NCBI GenBank assembly: GCA_030590525.1 | Contig: JAUUYI010000014.1 | Location: forward strand, 1-14,982 | DNA from: Sedimenticola sp. | GTDB lineage: Bacteria; Pseudomonadota; Gammaproteobacteria; Chromatiales; Chromatiaceae | Reading direction: 5' to 3' | DNA length: 14,982 nucleotides | Shown here: positions 7,894 to 14,232 of the stretch, in pieces | Position numbering within the stretch: the first letter of the stretch is position 1 | Layout: every line of letters starts with the position of its first letter | Notes under the pieces: model-generated | Database searches by the model: none | The model's input: only the letters and a program-made list of their open reading frames with translations | Told to the model about the DNA's origin: nothing | Program-made: the position numbers and the translations under genes

Positions 7894-8487
7894 ATGCAAA
7901 AGATAGAACTGCTTGAGGCGCCCCTGTTTCCGTTGCACGCGGTGCTGTTCCCGGAGGGCGAACTGCAGCTGCGCATCTTCGAGTCCCGCTACCTGGATAT
8001 GATCAGCCGCTGTCTGAAGCAGGATGCCCCGTTCGGGATCTCTCTGATCACGGAAGGAGAGGAGGTGGGCCAGGCTGCCGATAGCCATGAGCTGGGAACC
8101 CTGGCCCATATCCGGGACTGGGACCAGGGAAGGGATGCTCTCTTGTCGATCAGCTGCAGCGGTGGCAGGCGGTTTCGTATTGTTGACCGGCGGGTGCAGT
8201 CGAATCAGCTTACCCTGGCGCGGGTGGAGACGCTGGCAGCCGACCGGCTGTTGCCGGTGCCTGCCGAGTTCCAGGAACTGGTTGAGCTGTTGCAGGAGCT
8301 GCAGCAGCGGGACACTGCCCCGGACAAGCCACTACCGGAGGGGCGCTTCGATGACGCTGGCTGGGTCAGTTTTCGTCTCGCGGAGCGGTTACCTTTGAAG
8401 CTGGCGCAGCGCCAGCTTCTGCTACAGCTGGATGACCCGGTGCAACGGCTGGAGCGGCTGACCGGCCTGCTGGGTATGCAGCATTAG
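7894..8487 (+). CDS. Stand-alone LON-domain protein
   Basis: Corresponds to the N-terminal substrate-binding domain of Lon protease without the AAA+ or Ser/Lys protease parts. Such stand-alone proteins are common in proteobacteria and their role is not established. Read from ATG 7894 it has 197 residues. The family opening is clear (APLFPLHAVLFPEGELQLRIFESRYLDMI, roughly 9-37), followed by FGISLITEGEEVG, LGTLAHIRDWDQGRDALLSI and a helical C-terminal half ending RLERLTGLLGMQH. ATG 7870 and GTG 7885 are also in frame. I prefer 7894 because 7870 lies inside a strong inverted-repeat arm and homologues begin shortly before the PLFPL motif; no start has a strong Shine-Dalgarno. The 3' end overlaps a convergent membrane-protein gene by 122 bases. 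Confidence 0.88.
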   Translation: MQKIELLEAPLFPLHAVLFPEGELQLRIFESRYLDMISRCLKQDAPFGISLITEGEEVGQAADSHELGTLAHIRDWDQGRDALLSISCSGGRRFRIVDRRVQSNQLTLARVETLAADRLLPVPAEFQELVELLQELQQRDTAPDKPLPEGRFDDAGWVSFRLAERLPLKLAQRQLLLQLDDPVQRLERLTGLLGMQH

Positions 8488-10456
8488 CGAGTAGGAGGAT
8501 CCCGTCCCCGGCCACGAGGTGACTTGCCGGGAAGCTGTAGCTATCCTCCCGAAGCAGGCCCAGTGAACTGTCGAAACGGTCTGTGGTGGCGGCGAAGGTT
8601 AGCAATCCGAGCAGGTGTACCCGGTGCTGCTCCCCCACCGTACCCACCCACAGTGGGCGTTCGCCCGGGGTGATCCGCACCCGGCTGGACCAGAGCCGCA
8701 GCACCATGTGGCGACCGTCCGACAGCTGTTTTGTCAGGGTCAGGTGCTCGTGCCTGCCGTCGTGTACCTGAGGCAGCACCGGCAGTTCCTGCAGCGATAG
8801 TCCGGGGGAGAGCAGTTTCAGTAGATTGCCCCAGTCGAGTCGAGTAGCGGGCCGCCATCCGGCGGGGGCGAGTAGTCTCTGAAAATGCTCCAGCGGACCA
8901 GCATACTGAAGATTGAGGGGCTGCTTCTCCTGTACAGTATCCATGCGTACTACGGGCAGTTCGGACCAGCCCTGCTGCCACCAGTAGGGTTCTGGCATAC
9001 GGATCTGCTGCACCTGGGGGGTATAACGGTCGAGGTTGCGCTGGTGATGCAGCCCGGTCTGAATCCCGAGGGTCAACACCACTGCCCCAGCGGCGGTAAC
9101 CAGCAGTGACCACTGGCCCCGCTCTTTCGCGCTGTGGCGCCGGTAAGCGATCCCGAGGGCCGAGACCCAGGCCACCCCGAGGGCGATGCTCGCCAGTATA
9201 TCGGAGAGCCAGTGGGCGCCCAGGTAGAGTCGGGAGAAGGCGACGGCGACGGTGATCAGGCCGGCCAGGCTATAGGGCATCCAGCGCCAGCGTGGTGTTG
9301 CCAGAGGGGCCAGCATCACTGCCAGAAACCCGTATATCACCGTTGCCCAAAGGGTATGTCCGCTGGGGAAGGAGTAGCTTTCGGCCGCACCGGCCACGAT
9401 TTCCGGGCGTGGGATCCGCATGCCGTATTTCAACAGTGCAACGGCCACCACACAGAATCCAGCTGCTGCCAGCCAGTGCAGGGCCGCCTGAAACTGGCGT
9501 TGCCAGAGCAACAGCACGAGCACGGCGAGCAGGAGGGCCGTCAGTTCCCATGGACCGGCCAGGCCGGAGATCAGTACCATCAGGTTATCCGCCCAGGGGG
9601 TATGCAGACTCTGCAGCCCTTCCAGCACGGTGTAGTCGATTCCCTGGTGGAGCGGGCCTCGTAACACCCAGCCCAGTACCAGGACGAACAGGGCGGTTCC
9701 CAGTACCAGCAGTCCAGCCAGGGTAGAGAGCCCTCTGGCTTCCGGGTGATCAGGGTCAGCCAGTGCTGCTGCGATTTCCCGGACCCGCGGGTGCATCCGC
9801 CCCCAGCGGAGTATGCCCTGGACCAGTGCCGATGTGTGTGGTTGCAGCAGCAGGAAGGATTTGCGTATCAGGAGAAAGGTGAGCCAGGTCGCCACTCCCA
9901 GTAGCAGTACCAGTAACACCAGCCGTACCGCCACCTGAGAGGCCAGTTCCATGGATGCACCGAACACCATCCCCGGCAGCAGGTAGGCGGGCGCCCAGAC
10001 CAGGGCCGACAGCAGATTGGCCGCAACGAAGCGCCAGGGTGGCATCTCCAGCATCCCGGCAACCAGGGGGATGACGGCGCGAACCGGGCCGAAGAAACGG
10101 CCGAAGGCGACACTCTTGCCACCATATTTCTGAAAGAAGGAGATGCCTCGCGTCAGGCTCTCGGGGTAGCGGCTGAAAGGCCAGATATGGGTCAGGCGAT
10201 GCTGATAATGGCGTCCCAGCCAGAAGCTGAAGCCGTCCCCTGCTACCGCCCCGGCTACCGCCCAGCCCATGGCAGGCCAGAAGGCGATGGAGCCGACGGC
10301 GATCAGGGCGCCGATACCGAACATGATCACCACCCCGGGCACGATCATCCCGACAATGGCCAGAGATTCCGCCATGGCCACCAGAAAGATGATCAGTCCG
10401 GACCAGTGGGGGTGGAGGGCCACCCACTCCAGGAGTTGGTTGAAAAAGGGTTCCAT
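8366..10456 (-). CDS. DedA / PAP2 phosphatase / LssY-type membrane protein
   Basis: A 696-residue protein with three parts. Residues 1-200 form a DedA (SNARE-associated, VTT) domain with the signature FGRFFGPVRAVIPLVAGMLE (118-137) and E30/P40-G41 near its start. Residues about 240-440 form a PAP2 phosphatase domain with all three motifs: K343-x6-RP (KYGMRIPRP), PSGH (364-367) and SR-x5-H-x3-D (S408 to D419). Residues about 480-655 are a soluble domain resembling the LssY C-terminus (LWVGTVGEQHRVH). DedA proteins handle lipid translocation, and PAP2 enzymes dephosphorylate lipid phosphates such as undecaprenyl diphosphate; the exact substrate is unknown. No Shine-Dalgarno is visible before ATG 10456. 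The last ~40 residues (AGRSAAPAVAPGHP...) are Ala/Pro-rich, lie antisense to the LON-domain gene and look like shadow translation. One missing base nearby would place the natural stop at 8484-8486. Confidence 0.88.
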   Translation of the reverse strand: MEPFFNQLLEWVALHPHWSGLIIFLVAMAESLAIVGMIVPGVVIMFGIGALIAVGSIAFWPAMGWAVAGAVAGDGFSFWLGRHYQHRLTHIWPFSRYPESLTRGISFFQKYGGKSVAFGRFFGPVRAVIPLVAGMLEMPPWRFVAANLLSALVWAPAYLLPGMVFGASMELASQVAVRLVLLVLLLGVATWLTFLLIRKSFLLLQPHTSALVQGILRWGRMHPRVREIAAALADPDHPEARGLSTLAGLLVLGTALFVLVLGWVLRGPLHQGIDYTVLEGLQSLHTPWADNLMVLISGLAGPWELTALLLAVLVLLLWQRQFQAALHWLAAAGFCVVAVALLKYGMRIPRPEIVAGAAESYSFPSGHTLWATVIYGFLAVMLAPLATPRWRWMPYSLAGLITVAVAFSRLYLGAHWLSDILASIALGVAWVSALGIAYRRHSAKERGQWSLLVTAAGAVVLTLGIQTGLHHQRNLDRYTPQVQQIRMPEPYWWQQGWSELPVVRMDTVQEKQPLNLQYAGPLEHFQRLLAPAGWRPATRLDWGNLLKLLSPGLSLQELPVLPQVHDGRHEHLTLTKQLSDGRHMVLRLWSSRVRITPGERPLWVGTVGEQHRVHLLGLLTFAATTDRFDSSLGLLREDSYSFPASHLVAGDGILLLANAAYPAGRSAAPAVAPGHPAVAEAGAAPASKVTAPRDEN

Positions 10457-10477
10457 AGGGGAAAGGTAACTGTTCAG

Positions 10478-10600
10478 TATTCAGGAGTGAATCGCCAGGG
10501 GGCTTGGACAGAAAGACAAAGAAATCTCCGTAGGGTGGGCACAAACAACGTGCCCACCCTACTATTTGGTTCCGGCTCTGCCGGGTTAATATTCAGGAGT
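10478..10600. repeat. 11-bp direct repeat bracketing the hemL-DedA gap
   Basis: TATTCAGGAGT occurs at 10478-10488 and again at 10590-10600. The 101 bases between them include the GTAGGGTGGGCAC hairpin. This layout resembles a small inserted element with target-site duplication, but the repeat also belongs to the CAGGAGTCAG-type sequence at the hemL end, so repeat spread is an equal explanation. Confidence 0.45.
10530..10562. repeat. Perfect 13-bp inverted repeat between hemL and the DedA-PAP2 gene
   Basis: GTAGGGTGGGCAC (10530-10542), a seven-base loop, then the exact complement GTGCCCACCCTAC (10550-10562). I associate the GTAGGGTGGGC motif with dispersed intergenic repeats in many proteobacteria, from general knowledge rather than a search. 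The very stable stem could stop or pause transcription leaving hemL, although no T-run follows on the minus strand. Confidence 0.85.
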
Positions 10601-10616
10601 CAGATTCCTGACTCCT
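10595..10616. repeat. 9-bp hairpin overlapping the hemL stop codon
   Basis: AGGAGTCAG (10595-10603), loop ATTC, CTGACTCCT (10608-10616). On the minus strand the first arm includes the hemL TAG stop (10617-10615). It may protect or terminate the hemL transcript, but the expected U-tract is missing. It could equally be a fragment of a CAGGAGTCAG dispersed repeat. Confidence 0.7.
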
Positions 10617-11901
10617 ATATTCTGACCTTTTGAAATGCCTTACCCGCGGCTTCGATGGTGGCCTGGATCTCCTCCTCCCCGTGGGCGGAGGAGACAAACC
10701 CTGCCTCGAAGACGGAGGGAGCCAGGTAGACCCCCTGTTCCAGCATGGCGTGAAAGAAGCTGCAGAAGCGTTGTTGATCGCAGGCCGTGGACTGGGCGAA
10801 ATCGGTCACCTGTTCCACCTCGGTGAAGAAGATGCCGAACATGCCACCCACCTGGTTACTGGTGAGTGGCACACCTGCGGCGGCAGCCTGCTGGCGCAGA
10901 CCAGAGACCAGTTTTTCGGTGCTGGCAGCGAGCTGGTCGTGAAAACCCGGCCGGGAGATCAGTTCCAGGGTGATCAGACCGGCGGTCATGGCCACCGGGT
11001 TCCCGGAGAGGGTGCCCGCCTGATAGACAGGCCCCAGCGGGGCGATCTGCTGCATGATCTCCCGCTTGCCGCCGAAGGCGCCCACCGGCATGCCGCCACC
11101 GATCACTTTTCCCAGGGTGGTCAGGTCAGGAGTGATGCCGTAGACGCCCTGGGCCCCGCCCAGGGCGACGCGAAAGCCGGTCATGACCTCGTCCAGGATC
11201 AGCACCGTGCCATACTGATCACAGACTGCGCGCAAACCCTCGAGAAACCCGGGGAGGGGCGGTATGCAATTCATGTTGCCGGCAATCGGTTCCACGATGA
11301 TGCAGGCGACCTGCTCACCGATACGGCTGAATGTCTCCTGGACCTGCTCCAGGTCGTTGAAATTCAGGGTAATAGTCTGCTCCGCCAGGCAGGCGGGGAC
11401 ACCCGGGGAGCTGGGTTCCCCTAGGGTCAGGGCGCCGGAACCAGCCTTGACCAGCAGTGAGTCCGAGTGGCCATGATAGCACCCCTCGAATTTCACGATT
11501 TTGTCCCGGCCGGTATAGCCACGGGCCAGGCGGATGGCGCTCATGGTTGCCTCGGTGCCGGAACTGACCATCCTCACCATATCGATCGAGGGCATTAATT
11601 CGCATACCCGATCTGCCATGCGGGTCTCCAGTTCGGTGGGAGCACCGAAGGAGAGGCCCTTGCCAATCACCTGACTCACCGCCTCGATCACCTGGGGGTG
11701 GGCATGGCCCAGGATCATCGGTCCCCAGGATCCGACATAGTCGATATATCGGTTTCCATCCGGGTCGAATATAAAGGGGCCGCAGGCATGATCGACGAAC
11801 ACAGGGTCGCCGCCGACCCCCTTGAATGCCCGCACCGGTGAATTGACCCCACCGGGGATGTGCTGCTGGGCCTGGATGAAGCGTTGGTGGGAACCGTTCA
11901 T
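10615..11901 (-). CDS. hemL: Glutamate-1-semialdehyde 2,1-aminomutase
   Basis: PLP enzyme that turns glutamate-1-semialdehyde into 5-aminolevulinate, the C5-pathway precursor of haem, sirohaem and B12. It has 428 residues (E. coli 426) and matches along its length. Visible features are the N-terminal [29 protein letters not shown] (113-127), the PLP-binding aspartate D237 in [11 protein letters not shown] and the Schiff-base lysine K265 in [24 protein letters not shown] lies eight bases before the ATG. thiE ends 12 bases upstream on the same strand, so thiD-thiE-hemL probably forms one operon, an order seen in other gammaproteobacteria. The stop codon lies within a hairpin. Confidence 0.98.
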   Translation of the reverse strand: MNGSHQRFIQAQQHIPGGVNSPVRAFKGVGGDPVFVDHACGPFIFDPDGNRYIDYVGSWGPMILGHAHPQVIEAVSQVIGKGLSFGAPTELETRMADRVCELMPSIDMVRMVSSGTEATMSAIRLARGYTGRDKIVKFEGCYHGHSDSLLVKAGSGALTLGEPSSPGVPACLAEQTITLNFNDLEQVQETFSRIGEQVACIIVEPIAGNMNCIPPLPGFLEGLRAVCDQYGTVLILDEVMTGFRVALGGAQGVYGITPDLTTLGKVIGGGMPVGAFGGKREIMQQIAPLGPVYQAGTLSGNPVAMTAGLITLELISRPGFHDQLAASTEKLVSGLRQQAAAAGVPLTSNQVGGMFGIFFTEVEQVTDFAQSTACDQQRFCSFFHAMLEQGVYLAPSVFEAGFVSSAHGEEEIQATIEAAGKAFQKVRI

Positions 11902-11913
11902 GGCAAGGTCTCC

Positions 11914-12549
11914 TCAGTTGTATTCGAAAAGTTGATTGAAACGCTGGCAGGCGGTGCGGATGTCCGGTTGCCCGAATACACCCTGTATCACTGCCAGCAT
12001 GCTGGCACCTGCGGCGATCAGTGGGCCGCCATTTTCCGGGGTAATTCCGCCGATGGCAACCGTGGGTATATGCAACTCTGCCTTTGCCTGGTGCAATAGT
12101 TCGATCCCCGCCTGTACCGCATCCGGTTTGCTGGAGGAGGGGAAGAAACGCCCGAAAGCAATGTAGTCAGCCCCGGCTGCTTGTGCCGCGACTGCCAGTT
12201 CAAAGCGGTTGTAGCAGGAGACCCCGATAATGGCGTCCTGGCCGAGTCGCTGACGTGCCTGCTCTATTGCCGGGTCATCTTTGCCGAGATGAACCCCGTC
12301 TGCCCCTGTTTCGACTGCCAGTTCCAGATCATCGTTGATAATCAACGGAACCCTGTTTTGATGGCACAGCTGCATCAGTTCGGAGGCCTCTCTACGGCGG
12401 CTTTCCAGATCTCCGCCCTTATCCCGGTACTGTATCACCCGTGCCCCGCCCGCCAACGCCTGGGCTACCTGTTGTGACAGTGAGCTCTGAGCCGTCAGGC
12501 TGCGGTCGGTGATAGCATAGAGCCCACGAAGTTTGTGCATGTCATTCAC
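11914..12549 (-). CDS. thiE: Thiamine-phosphate synthase
   Basis: ThiE condenses hydroxymethylpyrimidine diphosphate with the thiazole phosphate to give thiamine phosphate. It has 211 residues with the complete TIM-barrel motif set: YAITD (11-15), QYRDK (40-44), LIINDD (69-74), DGVHLGKDD (84-92), IGVSCYN (108-114), FGRFFPSSSKPDA (132-144) and the phosphate-binding AIGGI (165-169). The start chosen is GTG 12549, whose GTGA overlaps the thiD stop by four bases and has GGGA upstream. ATG 12540 (MHKLRG) is in frame and equally compatible with the family. Translational coupling to thiD is likely. hemL follows after 12 bases. Confidence 0.97.
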   Translation of the reverse strand: MNDMHKLRGLYAITDRSLTAQSSLSQQVAQALAGGARVIQYRDKGGDLESRRREASELMQLCHQNRVPLIINDDLELAVETGADGVHLGKDDPAIEQARQRLGQDAIIGVSCYNRFELAVAAQAAGADYIAFGRFFPSSSKPDAVQAGIELLHQAKAELHIPTVAIGGITPENGGPLIAAGASMLAVIQGVFGQPDIRTACQRFNQLFEYN

Positions 12550-13337
12550 TTTGATTCCCGATGAAAAAAGCGGCAGGGGATGGATTGTCCCCGCCCAGGC
12601 CTGTAGCCGTGGGAGAGCGTGTTCCAGGTATATGTCTGGGCCGCCGCCACTGCCTGCTCCAAGGGTAACCTGCGCGCGAGTAGTGCTGCCAGCGAAGCGG
12701 CCAGGGTGCAGCCGGAACCGTGATACTCCCCCGGCAGCCGCGGCCAGTTACGCTCGATCGGCTCCTGATCGGGACGATAGAGCCGGTTGACCACATCCCG
12801 GTTCGATTCATGTCCACCGGTAATCAGTACCCCGTCGCAGCCGAGGGCGAGTATTCCCCGGGCGCTTGCCGCCAGCGACTGCTCTCCTGCCAGGCGGCGT
12901 GCCTCCTCCGAGTTGGGGGTGGCTACCGTGGTTCGTGGCAGCAGTTGCGAGCGAATATGCTCCAGAAGTGCCCGATCTGCCAGTTTGGCCCCCCCACCAG
13001 CGGCCAGTATCGGGTCCAGCACCACGGGGATCAGTGGGTGGTCGGCCAGCAATGAAGCGACCACTTCGGCAATGGCGACGTCACCGAGCAGCCCTATCTT
13101 GAATGCCTGGACAGGGATGTCTGCCAGCAATGTGCGGGCCTGGTCTGCCACCAGATCCCGGTTCAGAGGGATCAGCTGCTTTACGTTTTTGGTGTCCTGT
13201 ACCGTCAGACAGGTGATCACCGTAGTGGCCATGCAGCCCTGGGCTGTGATGGCCTCGATGTCGGCCTGGATACCGGCGCCACCGCAGGGGTCGTGGCCGG
13301 CGATAGAGAGAACGACAGGTGGGTGGGAGTGTGGCAT
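12546..13337 (-). CDS. thiD: Hydroxymethylpyrimidine/phosphomethylpyrimidine kinase
   Basis: ThiD phosphorylates hydroxymethylpyrimidine twice, supplying the pyrimidine half for ThiE. Read from ATG 13337 it has 263 residues, usual for the ribokinase-like family. SIAGHDPCGGAGIQAD (11-26) is the substrate-binding N-terminal motif, LDPIL (108-112) and TPNSEEARRLAG (140-151) are conserved, and GSGCTLAASLAA (207-218) is the anion-hole motif with the expected C210. AGGA stands four to five bases before ATG 13337. A GTG at 13358 would add seven residues but has no better signal. It is first in the thiD-thiE-hemL cluster and divergent from the DUF5063-type gene. No TPP riboswitch is seen in its leader. 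Confidence 0.96.
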   Translation of the reverse strand: MPHSHPPVVLSIAGHDPCGGAGIQADIEAITAQGCMATTVITCLTVQDTKNVKQLIPLNRDLVADQARTLLADIPVQAFKIGLLGDVAIAEVVASLLADHPLIPVVLDPILAAGGGAKLADRALLEHIRSQLLPRTTVATPNSEEARRLAGEQSLAASARGILALGCDGVLITGGHESNRDVVNRLYRPDQEPIERNWPRLPGEYHGSGCTLAASLAALLARRLPLEQAVAAAQTYTWNTLSHGYRPGRGQSIPCRFFHRESK

Positions 13338-13505
13338 GAGATCCTGATGATAGAGCACGATTCTACGTTGAATCCATGAGTGTCCGCAGCCGTGACGCCG
13401 GGGTCAAGCCTTCGAGGTATCGAGAAAGGCCTTTTCCCGGTTTCTCGTCTACAATTAGGCGTAATGGTTTTTTCCAAAAGGTTTTAATTCGGGTGGAGAG
13501 GGGGC
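13338..13505. promoter_or_regulatory. Divergent promoter region between thiD and the DUF5063-type gene
   Basis: 168 bases hold the start signals of both genes. TACAAT (13450-13455) is a plausible plus-strand -10 box without a good -35. Just upstream lies an inverted repeat, CGAGAAA (13421-13427) and TTTCTCG (13441-13447), with the 10-bp palindrome AAAGGCCTTT (13425-13434) inside it. Together they could be an operator or a leader hairpin. A strong purine-rich ribosome-binding site (GGAG, 13494-13498 area) precedes ATG 13506. Confidence 0.35.
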
Positions 13506-13979
13506 ATGAATCCACATTTTGAGAAGATGACGGGGGTCGCCCGTGCCTACTGCGGCCTGATTGAAAAAGTGGAGGTGGCGGACTCGACCTGGTTGCGGGA
13601 GATGTCCATGCTGCTTCCGCGGCTGCACGCATGTGTGGAGGCGCTCGGTACCGGCAGCGGCAAAAAAGAGGAGTATACGCTGTTGCCTGATCTGGATGCC
13701 CGTTTCGAGCTGTTCGTGCTGCTCAGGGATCTGCTGGGAAACAGGGATGGCTACTGGCTCGAGTTCGATGTGACGCGGGACAGCCAGGGTATGAGTGGCA
13801 GTCTGGCCGATGACCTGACGGATATCTACTGCGAACTCAAGCATGGGCTGCGGTTACTGGAGGAGGAGCCCGATCAGGCCCTTGAAGATTGGCGCAATGG
13901 TTACCATATACACTGGGGTCGCCATCTGGTCGATGCGGAGCGCCATCTCTATGAGCTACGCAGCCAGGAGCGGCTGTAG
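13506..13979 (+). CDS. DUF5063-type protein of unknown function
   Basis: A soluble 157-residue protein that I assign to DUF5063 from its C-terminal pattern: SLADDLTDIYCELKHGL (98-114), then an acidic linker and DWRNGYHIHWGRHLVDAERHL (127-147), rich in conserved Trp, His and Asp. The N-terminal part is helical and acidic. There is no signal peptide, membrane segment or known catalytic motif, and the family has no established function. The start has a strong GGAG about seven bases upstream. The gene stands alone, divergent from thiD. Its TAG stop (13977-13979) lies at the very edge of a 218-bp inverted-repeat element. Confidence 0.82.
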   Translation: MNPHFEKMTGVARAYCGLIEKVEVADSTWLREMSMLLPRLHACVEALGTGSGKKEEYTLLPDLDARFELFVLLRDLLGNRDGYWLEFDVTRDSQGMSGSLADDLTDIYCELKHGLRLLEEEPDQALEDWRNGYHIHWGRHLVDAERHLYELRSQERL

Positions 13980-14195
13980 GAGAGGCTGCCGGATTTAACG
14001 CTAATCGGCTGCAAATCCCTGGAGAGCGATCAACTCAGTTTATCGAATTCGTTAAATAGGCCTGCGCTGTACAGGGATGTACGAGTGTCGCGGGAGGCAG
14101 GGATGCCGGGAGCGACCTATTCGCCTCATTCGATAAACTGATTTGATTCGCTCCCAGTGATTTTCGCTTCGATCGGTCAAATCCGACAGCCTCCT
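13978..14195. mobile_element. 218-bp imperfect inverted-repeat element, MITE-like
   Basis: The two ends of this non-coding stretch are complementary over roughly 80 bases each, with small gaps. The outer arms are GGCTGCCGGATTT (13984-13996) against AAATCCGACAGCC (14179-14191), with AGGAG and CTCCT at the tips. The inner arms are CAGTTTATCGAAT (14036-14048) against ATTCGATAAACTG (14128-14140), continuing outward through GAGCGA-TCAA and TTGATTCGCTC. The central loop carries two small hairpins with the same GGGA loop: GTACAGGGATGTAC (14069-14082) and GGCAGGGATGCC (14096-14107). No transposase is encoded. Size and structure fit a non-autonomous element or a large structured-RNA repeat. No clear target duplication is seen. 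Confidence 0.6.
14069..14107. repeat. Paired GGGA-loop mini-hairpins
   Basis: Two palindromes with an identical core: GTACA-GGGA-TGTAC at 14069-14082 and GGCA-GGGA-TGCC at 14096-14107, 13 bases apart. The stems differ in sequence but keep pairing while the loop is the same, a pattern expected of a conserved RNA or protein-binding repeat rather than chance. They form the centre of the larger inverted-repeat element. Confidence 0.65.
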
Positions 14196-14232
14196 AGATT
14201 GATGTATTAATCTGGCAATTGCGGAGTCATCT

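Noticed and set aside
9756..10544. Long minus-strand ORF overlapping the DedA domain in another frame
   Set aside because: Gly/Pro/Arg-rich shadow translation of the DedA-PAP2 gene; the real frame contains all family motifs.
10630..11424. Long plus-strand ORF opposite hemL
   Set aside because: It is antisense to the fully conserved hemL; its translation resembles no protein and has no ribosome-binding site.
7873..13360. Shared 12-mer GATAGAGCACGA at 7873-7884 and 13349-13360 as a common regulatory site
   Set aside because: In about 15 kb several 12-base matches are expected by chance, and the two contexts differ.
13338..13505. TPP riboswitch upstream of thiD
   Set aside because: The minus-strand leader has neither the CTGAGA nor the ACCTGATC conserved blocks of a THI-box, and no matching stem arrangement.
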